A model generated the notes under the pieces. That model searched no databases. It had not been told where the DNA came from and saw only the letters and a program-made list of their open reading frames with translations. From the NCBI GenBank assembly GCA_017997855.1, contig JAGOEF010000056.1, forward strand, positions 1 to 8,861: a DNA stretch of 8,861 bases, written 5' to 3'. Below are positions 1 through 8,610 of the stretch, piece after piece. Source of the DNA: Bacteroidales bacterium. Lineage in GTDB: Bacteria > Bacteroidota > Bacteroidia > Bacteroidales > ML635J-15. Positions within the stretch are counted from its first letter, which is position 1. The number at the start of each line of letters is the position of its first letter. The translations under genes were made by a program, and so were the position numbers.

Positions 1-2239
<2,239 letters not shown>

Positions 2240-2343
2240 TTAGTTTAATTATTTAGAAATACTTCGTTAAATTTTTAAGAGATGGCTAAAATAATAAATT
2301 TCCAGTGAATGGATTATGATTTATAATATGTTGTCGAAAAGTT

Positions 2344-2365
2344 TTCCGAAATAATGATTCCGAAA
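2344..2365. repeat. Two direct copies of TTCCGAAA, 14-bp period, upstream of nifJ
   Basis: The 8-mer TTCCGAAA occurs at 2344-2351 and again, exactly, at 2358-2365, separated by TAATGA. It lies immediately beyond the stop codon of the upstream 177-residue gene (2367-2369) and about 117 bp upstream of the nifJ start. The copies could be a tandem operator half-site, but the 14-bp period is not a whole number of helical turns and the region is A/T-rich, so chance is possible. The rest of the 139-bp gap shows no clear hairpin terminator and no clean TAnnTTTG promoter. Confidence 0.35.
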
Positions 2366-2366
2366 G

Positions 2367-2900
2367 TTAATCACCTTTTTGCCCTACAAAATAATTCTCT
2401 TTATCCTGAAACAACAGATTAAAAGTGGTAAGAGAGCCATAGATACGGGTGATATATTGCTGCAAATTAATTTTTTCTTCATCGTTAAGTTTCTGATGGC
2501 TGTTTATATTCTGCTCCAACACCCTCAGCCGGTCGCGCAACATGACTATTTTATGAAAGAATGCTTCAATGGGAATTTCCTTTTCCTTAAGGTCAGACTT
2601 GCCCGGCTTAAGTATGAGCGTCCCTCCCACCCATTTTTCGCCCAGTTCAACCCTTTCATCGAGAAGCCCGAATTCATCGAGAACATCACGTATCAATCCG
2701 GGAATCATAGCAACCTGAAGTTCGGGTTTTGGAGCGTTGTCGGGAGTGTAAATTACTTCTGCTTCAAGATTTCGCTTGGCGACCTGTCTTTCGCCTGCAC
2801 GTGCAAAAATGATATCATACGACGTAATATTATCTTTCACAATGGCACCCTTGCCATACAACTCGTGTTCAATTACAGTTCCAACAGGTAAATTTTCCAT
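2367..2900 (-). CDS. Conserved Bacteroidota protein of unknown function with Tudor-like N-terminus
   Basis: A 177-residue soluble protein with no signal peptide or membrane segment. I cannot assign a function. Residues 5-45 have the pattern G-x-V-x-H-x-x-Y-G-K-G-x-I-V, a short turn, then a YDIIFARAGERQV strand and a basic stretch. This resembles the small beta-barrel at the C-terminus of UvrD/PcrA helicases (Tudor-like) and, more loosely, CarD/TRCF RNA-polymerase-interacting domains. The middle (about 60-105) is predicted mixed alpha/beta. Residues 108-165 look like a two- or three-helix bundle (KEIPIEAFFHKIVMLRDR, then a Leu/Gln-rich helix ending SLTTFNLLF). From memory, this C-terminal part resembles hypothetical proteins common in Bacteroidota. 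It lies 69 bp downstream of rho on the same strand, but the strong rho terminator lies between them, so it probably has its own promoter. There is no Shine-Dalgarno (TCACCT precedes the ATG). The gene is confident; the fold is inference. Confidence 0.85.
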   Translation of the reverse strand: MENLPVGTVIEHELYGKGAIVKDNITSYDIIFARAGERQVAKRNLEAEVIYTPDNAPKPELQVAMIPGLIRDVLDEFGLLDERVELGEKWVGGTLILKPGKSDLKEKEIPIEAFFHKIVMLRDRLRVLEQNINSHQKLNDEEKINLQQYITRIYGSLTTFNLLFQDKENYFVGQKGD

Positions 2901-2916
2901 AGGTGATTTTTTTAGT

Positions 2917-2924
2917 CAAAAATA
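2917..2924 (-). promoter_or_regulatory. Possible -7 element TATTTTTG for the 177-residue gene
   Basis: Read on the minus strand this is TATTTTTG, an exact match to the Bacteroidota -7 consensus TAnnTTTG. It sits in the T-tract just after the rho terminator stem. No clear TTTG lies about 19 bp further upstream, because that stretch is the terminator hairpin. Transcription from here would leave a leader of only about 10 nt before the ATG at 2900. A match inside a poly-T run can arise by chance. Confidence 0.25.
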
Positions 2925-2949
2925 AAAAAAAAGGCGCACATGGCGCCTT
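2918..2949 (-). terminator. Intrinsic terminator of rho
   Basis: On the minus strand the transcript reads AAGGCGC, loop CATGT, GCGCCTT. This is a perfect 7-bp stem (2943-2949 with 2931-2937) with a 5-nt loop, followed by a run of seven further T, one A and five T. It begins 20 bp after the rho stop codon. It is a textbook Rho-independent terminator, placed so that rho transcription ends before the next gene on the same strand. Confidence 0.9.
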
Positions 2950-2969
2950 CGAAATATGAGTGATGATTT

Positions 2970-4949
2970 TTACAATTTGTCCATTGTCATGAGAAACTCG
3001 ATATTCGATTTTGTATTGGGGAGTCGCTGACGCATGAAATCCATGGCCTCCAGCGAATTCATATCAGCGAGGAACTCTCTCAGTATCCAAACCCGATTCA
3101 AAACTTCGGGGGGTGTAAGCAGGTCTTCGCGGCGTGTGCTCGAAGCGGTGATATCAACGGCAGGGTAAATTCTTCGGTTCGACAGTTTACGGTCGAGTTG
3201 AAGTTCCATGTTTCCGGTTCCTTTAAATTCCTCGAAAATCACATCGTCCATCTTTGAGCCGGTCTCGGTGAGGGCAGTGGCCAGAATGGTCAGAGAGCCT
3301 CCCCCTTCGATGTTACGGGCAGCACCAAAGAAACGTTTGGGTTTGTGTAATGCATTGCTGTCGACACCACCTGATAACACCCTGCCCGAAGCCGGAGCAA
3401 CCGTATTGTAAGCACGGGCCAGACGGGTGATTGAATCGAGCAGGATCACTACATCGTGCCCGCATTCCACCATACGTTTTGCCTTTTCGAGAACAATAGT
3501 ACTAACCCGCACGTGTCGTTCGGCAGGTTCGTCAAAAGTACTGGCAATAACCTCAGCGTTTACGTTACGGGCCATGTCGGTAACCTCTTCGGGGCGCTCA
3601 TCAATCAGCAAAATCATGAGATATACCTCGGGATGGTTGGCTGCAATGGCATTGGCAATTTCCTGCAGTAAAATGGTTTTACCGGTTTTTGGCTGTGCCA
3701 CTATCAGACCGCGCTGCCCTTTTCCGATGGGAGAAAACAAATCGACAATGCGTGTCGACAGTGTGGCTTTCCCTGCTCCTGTAATGTTGAATTTTTCGTC
3801 GGGAAACAAGGGAGTAAGGTGGTCAAAGGGAATGCGGTCGCGCATTACCGAGGGATCTTTACCGTTTATTTTGTTAATCTTGATGAGCGGAAAATACTTT
3901 TCGCCTTCGCGCGGCGGACGAATTGTTCCTTCTACGGTATCTCCGGTTTTCAGACCAAATAGTTTTATTTGAGACTGACTTACATACACATCGTCGGGAG
4001 AATTCAGATAATTATAATCGGACGAACGCAGAAATCCGTATCCATCAGGGACAATTTCAAGAACACCGGTTATCGAAATAATTCCATTAAACTCATAATT
4101 ATGTTGCGTGGCATCCTTTTCGCCTTCCGTTTTTATAACAGGTAGGTTTTCATTCTCGTTTTCCACGGGTTTCTGCACGGGTTCGGCCGCCTGTTTTGGC
4201 TGCCATGCAGGGTTTTGCTGCCGATTATTCCGGTCGTTGTTAGGCTGATTGTTCCGGTTTTCCTGCTTGTTAAACTGGGGTTTTTCCTGAGTTTGAACCC
4301 CGGACTCAACTGCAGATACAGGGTTTGATACTTTCGATTTTTCAGCTACAACATCAGCCGGTTTTTCGGTTGTTTCACCAGTTGTTTCTGGTGAAGTGGC
4401 ATTGGGGGCAACTATCTTCTCGGCACGTGCGTTTTTACGACGTTTACGACGTTTATCGGATTTTCCCGATCCTTCACCCTTAGGGTCAACTGGTTTATTT
4501 TCAGATTCTTTAACTTTAACTTCCTTCTCTTTTTCTGCTTTAATAATTAACTCGACAAAGTCTACCTCATCGTTCCCTTTTTCTCCGGGAAGTACCGGGC
4601 GGCGCTTGCGGTGCGGCAGTTCGTTCTCAACTACCGGAACAACCGGAATATTTTCAGCGGGTTTAGTTGCGTTTTCGGGAACCTGTTTATCGTCGGTTTT
4701 CGGATTACTAAAAAGTGTATATTCCGATTGATTGGTTACCGAAACTATTTTTGAGGCACGGCGTCTTTGCCTGGGTTGACGTGACCTCGGCTCATCGGGC
4801 ATCGAAGCAGCAGCAATAGCCTGTTGGTCAAGTATTTTGTAAACCAGTTCCTCCTTCTTCAGGGTATCGGTTCTGTTGATACCCAAATCTCTTGCTATCA
4901 GCTTAAGCTCTGGTAATAGCTTTTCGTTAAGTTGATTAATGTCGTACAT
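2970..4949 (-). CDS. rho: Transcription termination factor Rho, with long disordered insertion
   Basis: A hexameric RNA-dependent ATPase/translocase that ends transcription. It has 659 residues against about 420 in E. coli. The order is: Rho N-terminal helical domain (about 4-46); a low-complexity region (about 50-285) rich in Lys/Glu/Pro and then Asn/Gln, with basic clusters near 55-67 and 165-176; the cold-shock-like primary RNA-binding domain (about 287-365, with VPDGYGFLR); and the RecA-like ATPase core. The core shows Walker A AQPKTGKT (418-425), LIDERPEEV (448-456), Walker B VVILLDS (500-506, Asp505), [11 protein letters not shown], the Q-loop [20 protein letters not shown] (527-546) and the R-loop FKGTGN (575-580). 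All catalytic landmarks are intact. The insertion is typical of Bacteroidota Rho; in Bacteroides thetaiotaomicron a comparable disordered region is reported to drive phase separation and affect termination. The gene is divergent from the sigma factor gene and has its own promoter candidate and terminator. Confidence 0.98.
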   Translation of the reverse strand: MYDINQLNEKLLPELKLIARDLGINRTDTLKKEELVYKILDQQAIAAASMPDEPRSRQPRQRRRASKIVSVTNQSEYTLFSNPKTDDKQVPENATKPAENIPVVPVVENELPHRKRRPVLPGEKGNDEVDFVELIIKAEKEKEVKVKESENKPVDPKGEGSGKSDKRRKRRKNARAEKIVAPNATSPETTGETTEKPADVVAEKSKVSNPVSAVESGVQTQEKPQFNKQENRNNQPNNDRNNRQQNPAWQPKQAAEPVQKPVENENENLPVIKTEGEKDATQHNYEFNGIISITGVLEIVPDGYGFLRSSDYNYLNSPDDVYVSQSQIKLFGLKTGDTVEGTIRPPREGEKYFPLIKINKINGKDPSVMRDRIPFDHLTPLFPDEKFNITGAGKATLSTRIVDLFSPIGKGQRGLIVAQPKTGKTILLQEIANAIAANHPEVYLMILLIDERPEEVTDMARNVNAEVIASTFDEPAERHVRVSTIVLEKAKRMVECGHDVVILLDSITRLARAYNTVAPASGRVLSGGVDSNALHKPKRFFGAARNIEGGGSLTILATALTETGSKMDDVIFEEFKGTGNMELQLDRKLSNRRIYPAVDITASSTRREDLLTPPEVLNRVWILREFLADMNSLEAMDFMRQRLPNTKSNIEFLMTMDKL

Positions 4950-5032
4950 TAAGTTTGTGTTTAAAATGTGTTTGAATAAAAAATTCTTGGATTCATTCGA
5001 ACTCCCCGCAGGGAATCATAGAAATTTCGATG

Positions 5033-5063
5033 CAATATTACAAAATAAATCAATGCAAACAAA
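5033..5063 (-). promoter_or_regulatory. Candidate rho promoter (TTTG, 19 bp, TAATATTG)
   Basis: On the minus strand, TTTG at 5063-5060 is followed after exactly 19 bp by TAATATTG at 5040-5033, one mismatch from the Bacteroidota -7 consensus TAnnTTTG. This predicts a start near 5026 and a leader of about 75-80 nt before the rho ATG at 4949. The leader holds a small stem (5003-5015, loop GCA) but no obvious attenuator. A/T-rich sequence makes chance matches common, so this is moderate evidence only. Confidence 0.4.
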
Positions 5064-5091
5064 GTCCTTAAAAAAAATAAGCATTTAATTC

Positions 5092-5105
5092 GGTAAACAT
5101 TTACC
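5092..5105. promoter_or_regulatory. Perfect inverted repeat GGTAAA-CA-TTTACC, possible operator
   Basis: GGTAAA (5092-5097) and TTTACC (5100-5105) are perfect inverted arms separated by CA. The site lies in the 233-bp region between divergent rho and the sigma factor gene, 77 bp before the sigma start codon and about 29 bp upstream of the candidate rho -33 element. The 2-bp centre is too small for an RNA hairpin, so a dimeric DNA-binding protein is the likelier reading. No clean promoter for the sigma gene was recognised nearby. Confidence 0.4.
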
Positions 5106-5182
5106 AAAATATATTGTTTTTATGAAGCAACCTTTTTCGAGGGGTTTGCGTTTAGATTATGTGCGACAAACAGAATTGAACT

Positions 5183-6049
5183 ATGCGACAACTTAAAATA
5201 GTAAAACAGGTCACCAACCGCGATACACCTGCCTTTGAAAAATACTTGCAGGAAATCGGGCGGAAAGATATGATATCCCCGGAAGAAGAAATTGAACTTG
5301 CACGTAAAATTAAATCGGGCGACAAGGCAGCATTAGATAAACTGGTTATTTCAAATTTACGCTTCGTGGTTTCGGTCGCCAAGCAATATCAAAACCAGGG
5401 TTTGAGTTTGCAGGATTTGGTAAACGAAGGAAATCTGGGACTTATTAAAGCCGCCATGCGTTTTGACGAAACACGTGGATTTAAATTTATTTCATACGCA
5501 GTATGGTGGATTCGTCAATCGATATTGCATGCCCTGGCCGAACAAGGCAGGATGGTCAGGTTGCCTCTCAATAAAATCGGGGCCATCAATAAAATACACA
5601 CAGCCAGTGCCAAACTCGAACAAATTTTTCAGCGCGAGCCAACTCCCGACGAAGTGGCAGAAGCCGTTGAAATGACTGCTCAGGAAATAAAGGACAATTT
5701 AAAAAATAACATCCGGCATATATCGATGGATGCCCCGGTGGGCAACGAATCAGACGATGGAACTCTGGTCGATATTATCGATTTTAAACAAACGCTTCCA
5801 CCCGATCAGGGGCTGATTAAAGAATCGCTGATGAAAGAGATCGACAGCGCACTCAGTATCCTTGGAAAAAGGGAGGCCGAAATTATCAGAATGGCTTATG
5901 GCCTCGACGGTTACTCTCCCAAAACGCTGGATGAAATTGCAGAACACTTCGGGCTTACCCGCGAAAGGGTTCGTCAACTCAAGGAGGCATCCATCAGGAG
6001 ACTGAAGCAATCGACCAAACACCGAAAGCTTAAATTTTACAATTTTTAA
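5183..6049 (+). CDS. rpoD: RpoD/SigA-type sigma factor (Bacteroidota short form)
   Basis: RNA polymerase sigma-70 subunit of 288 residues that recruits core enzyme to promoters. It lacks the acidic region 1.1, as usual for Bacteroidota primary sigma factors. Visible parts: region 1.2 (about 13-46, YLQEIGR); region 2 (about 50-122) with NLRFVVSVAKQYQNQGL, DLVNEGNLGLIKA and the -10-binding segment FISYAVWWIRQSI; region 3 (about 125-200); and region 4 (about 215-280) with the helix-turn-helix LDEIAEHFGLTRERVRQ. The start MRQLKI is the family norm. Region 4.2 reads VRQLKEASIRRLKQ where most primary sigmas have VRQIKEKAIRRL, and the C-terminus KHRKLKFYNF differs from the usual SRSK-type tail. It may therefore be a second, primary-like (group 2) paralogue rather than the housekeeping RpoD; the gene symbol is provisional. 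It is divergent from rho and convergent with idi-phr. Confidence 0.9.
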   Translation: MRQLKIVKQVTNRDTPAFEKYLQEIGRKDMISPEEEIELARKIKSGDKAALDKLVISNLRFVVSVAKQYQNQGLSLQDLVNEGNLGLIKAAMRFDETRGFKFISYAVWWIRQSILHALAEQGRMVRLPLNKIGAINKIHTASAKLEQIFQREPTPDEVAEAVEMTAQEIKDNLKNNIRHISMDAPVGNESDDGTLVDIIDFKQTLPPDQGLIKESLMKEIDSALSILGKREAEIIRMAYGLDGYSPKTLDEIAEHFGLTRERVRQLKEASIRRLKQSTKHRKLKFYNF

Positions 6050-6079
6050 TCGGGTTCTGCTACATTAAAAACATCAGAC

Positions 6080-6111
6080 GCCGGGCTATATTGTCCGGCT
6101 TCTTATTTTTT
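6080..6111 (+). terminator. Intrinsic terminator of the sigma factor gene
   Basis: GCCGGGC (6080-6086), loop TATATT, GTCCGGC (6093-6099): a 7-bp stem with one G-T pair, followed by TTCTTATTTTTT. It starts 30 bp after the sigma factor stop. The stem-loop contains the stop codon of the convergent idi gene (6086-6088 on the other strand). In the idi direction only a weak T5 run follows after 9 bases, so termination that way is less certain. Confidence 0.85.
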
Positions 6112-6601
6112 CGAATACCATGGGAAACCAAACCGTAAAGCGTTCGGGATAATCAGCAATTAATCGTTTAACTTCGTCAGGCATAATCCATAAGTATTCA
6201 TCGGCCTCTTCGGGGTTTATAACAGGAATACCATCCCAAATGCCAACATACACATGATCGATTTCGTTCTCGGTAAGTCCATTTCCGAATTGCGCTTTAT
6301 AACGGAAACTATCAACGTACGACAATTGACAATCAAAACCCATTTCTTCGAGTAACCTGATGTGGATAATTTCTTCCATAGTAAATCCAATAGGCAAATG
6401 GCTGCAACAGGTGTTGGTAATTAACCCCGGTGAATGATATTTTGTTCCGGCGCGTTTCTGCAGCAGAAAACCTTTCTGCGGGTGAATTACCTGAATCGAG
6501 AACGCCCGGTGAAGCAGCCCGCCGGTATGAACTTCCGATTTGGGAGCATATCCGCAAATTTCATCATTGTCGTTAACGAGGGCAATCAGGTTATTGGGGT
6601 C
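6086..6601 (-). CDS. idi: Isopentenyl-diphosphate delta-isomerase, type 1
   Basis: Nudix-fold enzyme interconverting isopentenyl and dimethylallyl diphosphate in isoprenoid synthesis. From ATG at 6601 it has 171 residues, within the family range. An in-frame ATG at 6646 would overlap phr by 56 bp and add residues with no family match, so 6601 is preferred. Numbering runs almost in step with the E. coli enzyme. Metal ligands His26 and His32 (LLHRAFS), catalytic Cys67 and metal ligand His69 (NTCCSH), Mg-binding Glu87 (EEMGFD), and Glu112/Glu114 (TENEIDHV, with catalytic and metal roles) are all present. The Trp that usually precedes TN in this motif is Ile62 here. The start overlaps the photolyase stop by 11 bp (ATGGACCCCAATAA), suggesting translational coupling. 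There is no Shine-Dalgarno. The stop codon lies inside the sigma factor terminator. Confidence 0.92.
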   Translation of the reverse strand, partial: DPNNLIALVNDNDEICGYAPKSEVHTGGLLHRAFSIQVIHPQKGFLLQKRAGTKYHSPGLITNTCCSHLPIGFTMEEIIHIRLLEEMGFDCQLSYVDSFRYKAQFGNGLTENEIDHVYVGIWDGIPVINPEEADEYLWIMPDEVKRLIADYPERFTVWFPMVFEKIRSRTI

Positions 6602-7889
6602 CATATAGTGCTTTTTTGTAGGTTTCCAAACATCGTCTTCGGGCAAACTCGTGCTCTACCAGTGGGGTTGTGTGCGTTTTTACATTCCACTGTTTTACAT
6701 AGTTTCCAATGGGATCAATTTTTTTTCGCTGCAATTCCGGGTTAAAAATCCTGAAATACGGCACTGCATCACAGCCACTTCCGGCAGCCCATTGCCAGCC
6801 TCCGTTATTTGAGGCAGTTTCGAAGTCTGTTAATTTCGATGCAAAGTAGGCCTCACCCCAACGCCAATCGGTAAGCAGGTGTTTACACAGAAAGGAAGCT
6901 GTAATCATCCGGCACCGGTTGTGCATCCAACCTGTTTCGTTAAGCTGGTGCATTGCTGCATCAACCAAAGGATATCCGGTTTCTCCGCGACACCAGCGTT
7001 CAAAATGAAATTCATTATTTATCCATTCAATACTTGCATACGCGGGTTTGAATGGACCCTGTTCAACATGCGGAAAGTGGAACAATATCATCTGATAAAA
7101 ATCGCGCCATATCAGTTCATTGAGAAAGGCAGGACTGCGCTGCGATGCAAGCATTACCAGTTTACGCTGGCTTATAATGCCAAAGCGCAAAGCTGCCGAT
7201 AAACGCGAAGTTCCATCAACATCAGGCCGGTCGCGCAATTGATGATAATTATCAAAAATCTCGAGCCGGATTGCCGATTCAGCAGTTGCATATTCACAAT
7301 ATTCGAAACCCAGACTTTCGAACGAAGGCATCGGCATGGCCTGCATGGGAAGCAAACTTCCGGCCAGGCCGGTCTCCGAGTCAAATTCAGAGGGTGGACG
7401 CTCTACAAAACGCTGCATCCACTTTCGGGAATACGGGGTAAACACAGAATACGGTGAGCCATCGTCCTTGTTTACAGTTTCAGGATGAAATATTACATGG
7501 TCGTGCACAACACCGGTGCGAATGCCTGCCGAATCAAATAATAATTCTATTTCCGCATCGCGCTGCACACTGTATTTCTCGTAATCAACATCATAAAAAA
7601 CCGTATCAATTGCATACCCAGCGACGATTCTCTGCCAGATAACAGCAGGGTTACCATGATACACCAGCAATTCAGAACCCATTGCCCTAAATTCCCTTTT
7701 CAATCGTTCAACTGCATCATAAATAAAACTTACCCTCCTTTCGGGACCCGGTTGCAATTTCGAAAGAATGGATGTATCGAAAATAAACAGGCATACGATT
7801 TTTTTCGTTGCTCGCAGCGCCCTGTACAGACACTGATTGTCGGAGATGCGCAAATTGCGCCGGAACCATACTATATTAATACTATCCAA
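6591..7889 (-). CDS. phrB: Deoxyribodipyrimidine photolyase (cryptochrome/photolyase family)
   Basis: A 432-residue flavoprotein that uses blue light to split cyclobutane pyrimidine dimers. The N-terminal alpha/beta antenna domain (about 4-135) begins with IVWFRRNLRISDN. The FAD-binding helical domain (about 200-430) shows the phosphate-binding TSRLSAALRFG (227-237), ELIWRDFY (258-265), TGYPLVDAAM (304-313), GWMHNRCRM (320-328) and NNGGWQWAAG (361-370). The electron-transfer Trp triad of E. coli (W306/W359/W382) aligns to W289, W342 and W365, and Asn361 matches the flavin-facing Asn378. The length is near the class I norm (about 430-480). The start is TTG at 7889: an in-frame stop lies about 45 bp upstream and no ATG or GTG lies between it and the conserved VWFRR. 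Coupled to idi downstream; divergent from tatD with 55 bp between. Class I CPD specificity is inferred; a cryptochrome or 6-4 role is less likely. Confidence 0.93.
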   Translation of the reverse strand: MDSINIVWFRRNLRISDNQCLYRALRATKKIVCLFIFDTSILSKLQPGPERRVSFIYDAVERLKREFRAMGSELLVYHGNPAVIWQRIVAGYAIDTVFYDVDYEKYSVQRDAEIELLFDSAGIRTGVVHDHVIFHPETVNKDDGSPYSVFTPYSRKWMQRFVERPPSEFDSETGLAGSLLPMQAMPMPSFESLGFEYCEYATAESAIRLEIFDNYHQLRDRPDVDGTSRLSAALRFGIISQRKLVMLASQRSPAFLNELIWRDFYQMILFHFPHVEQGPFKPAYASIEWINNEFHFERWCRGETGYPLVDAAMHQLNETGWMHNRCRMITASFLCKHLLTDWRWGEAYFASKLTDFETASNNGGWQWAAGSGCDAVPYFRIFNPELQRKKIDPIGNYVKQWNVKTHTTPLVEHEFARRRCLETYKKALYGPQ

Positions 7890-7944
7890 GCCTGCGTTAT
7901 TCTTGAAGTGATGAAGATACTTGTTTTTTATTTATGTTTACACC

Positions 7945-8610
7945 GTGAATGAATTATTTATCGACATACACACCCATCGCTCCGATAGAAAAAGGGCAAT
8001 TGTAAACCTATTTCACGATGGCATCCCTTCAGGCTCACATTTTTTCTCGAAAGCGCTTCATCCCTGGCATATCGAAACCCTGAGCTTTGCAAGTCAACTC
8101 ATTGAATTAGAAGAACATCTGCATACAGATTGTGTAATTGCCATTGGAGAATGTGGGCTTGATGCTTTTGCAAGTGCAGCTCCGGATATTCAGGAAGAAG
8201 TTTTCCGGTGGCATATCAGGCAATCCGAAGAACTCGGGAAGCCCCTGATCATTCATTGTGTAAAATCGTATAACCGTTTAATTGAGATTAAGAAAGAGCT
8301 TTCACCTGCTCAGGCTTGGATTATTCATGGATACCGTTCCGGAAACATGGTGCTGCAGCAATTGCTGCATCACGGTTTTTTCATTTCCATAGGAACCATA
8401 TTGCTTACAGAACAGTTCAAATTAAGGGAATACATGAAAAAAATTCCCGTTTCACGATTGTTTTTCGAAAGCGACGAAAGTGCAACCGATGTGCAGGCAA
8501 TATATGAGTTTTGCTCTGAATATCTGAATATTCCAATCGCAGAATTTACTTCGATAATTTCTGATAATTTTGCATCTGTCTTTAAAAAACATGCCGGTGA
8601 ACTGGAATGA
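7945..8610 (+). CDS. TatD-family metal-dependent hydrolase (short form)
   Basis: Predicted TIM-barrel amidohydrolase-superfamily enzyme; family members are metal-dependent DNases or phosphoesterases, and the substrate here is unknown. From GTG at 7945 it has 221 residues, shorter than the usual 255-265 but like other compact Bacteroidota members. Metal-site landmarks appear in order: D7-I-H9-T-H11, LHPW (38-41), GECGLD (68-73, Glu69), IIHC (102-105, His104), IIHGY (126-130, His128) and ESD (175-177, Asp177). GTG is chosen because it directly precedes NELFIDIHTH, where the family normally begins. An in-frame TTG at 7921 would add eight residues and leave only 31 bp to the divergent photolyase. 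The last 20 bp overlap tcdA, implying coupled translation. Confidence 0.88.
   Translation: MNELFIDIHTHRSDRKRAIVNLFHDGIPSGSHFFSKALHPWHIETLSFASQLIELEEHLHTDCVIAIGECGLDAFASAAPDIQEEVFRWHIRQSEELGKPLIIHCVKSYNRLIEIKKELSPAQAWIIHGYRSGNMVLQQLLHHGFFISIGTILLTEQFKLREYMKKIPVSRLFFESDESATDVQAIYEFCSEYLNIPIAEFTSIISDNFASVFKKHAGELE

Noticed and set aside
2336..2348. CGAAAAGTTTTCCG near-palindrome as a terminator for the 177-residue gene
   Set aside because: The symmetric part has no room for an RNA loop, is A/T-only apart from its ends, and no T-tract follows on the minus strand.
2379..2891. 170-codon plus-strand frame opposite the 177-residue gene
   Set aside because: The minus-strand frame has the domain-like conserved pattern; this one is Phe/Ile-rich antisense with no family resemblance.
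3427..3972. 181-codon plus-strand frame opposite rho
   Set aside because: It covers the Rho ATPase core on the other strand and has no independent motif.
5145..5148. TTTG before the sigma factor gene as part of a promoter
   Set aside because: GGGGTTTG lacks the TA of a -7 element, no good -33 partner lies 19-20 bp upstream, and used as a -33 element it has no -7 match downstream.
6602..6646. N-terminal extension of idi from an upstream in-frame ATG
   Set aside because: It would overlap the photolyase by 56 bp and add 15 residues lacking family similarity; numbering from 6601 aligns the catalytic residues with E. coli Idi.
7921..7944. TTG start giving an eight-residue longer TatD-like protein
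   Set aside because: The added residues are hydrophobic with no family match, and GTG at 7945 places DIHTH where the family has it.
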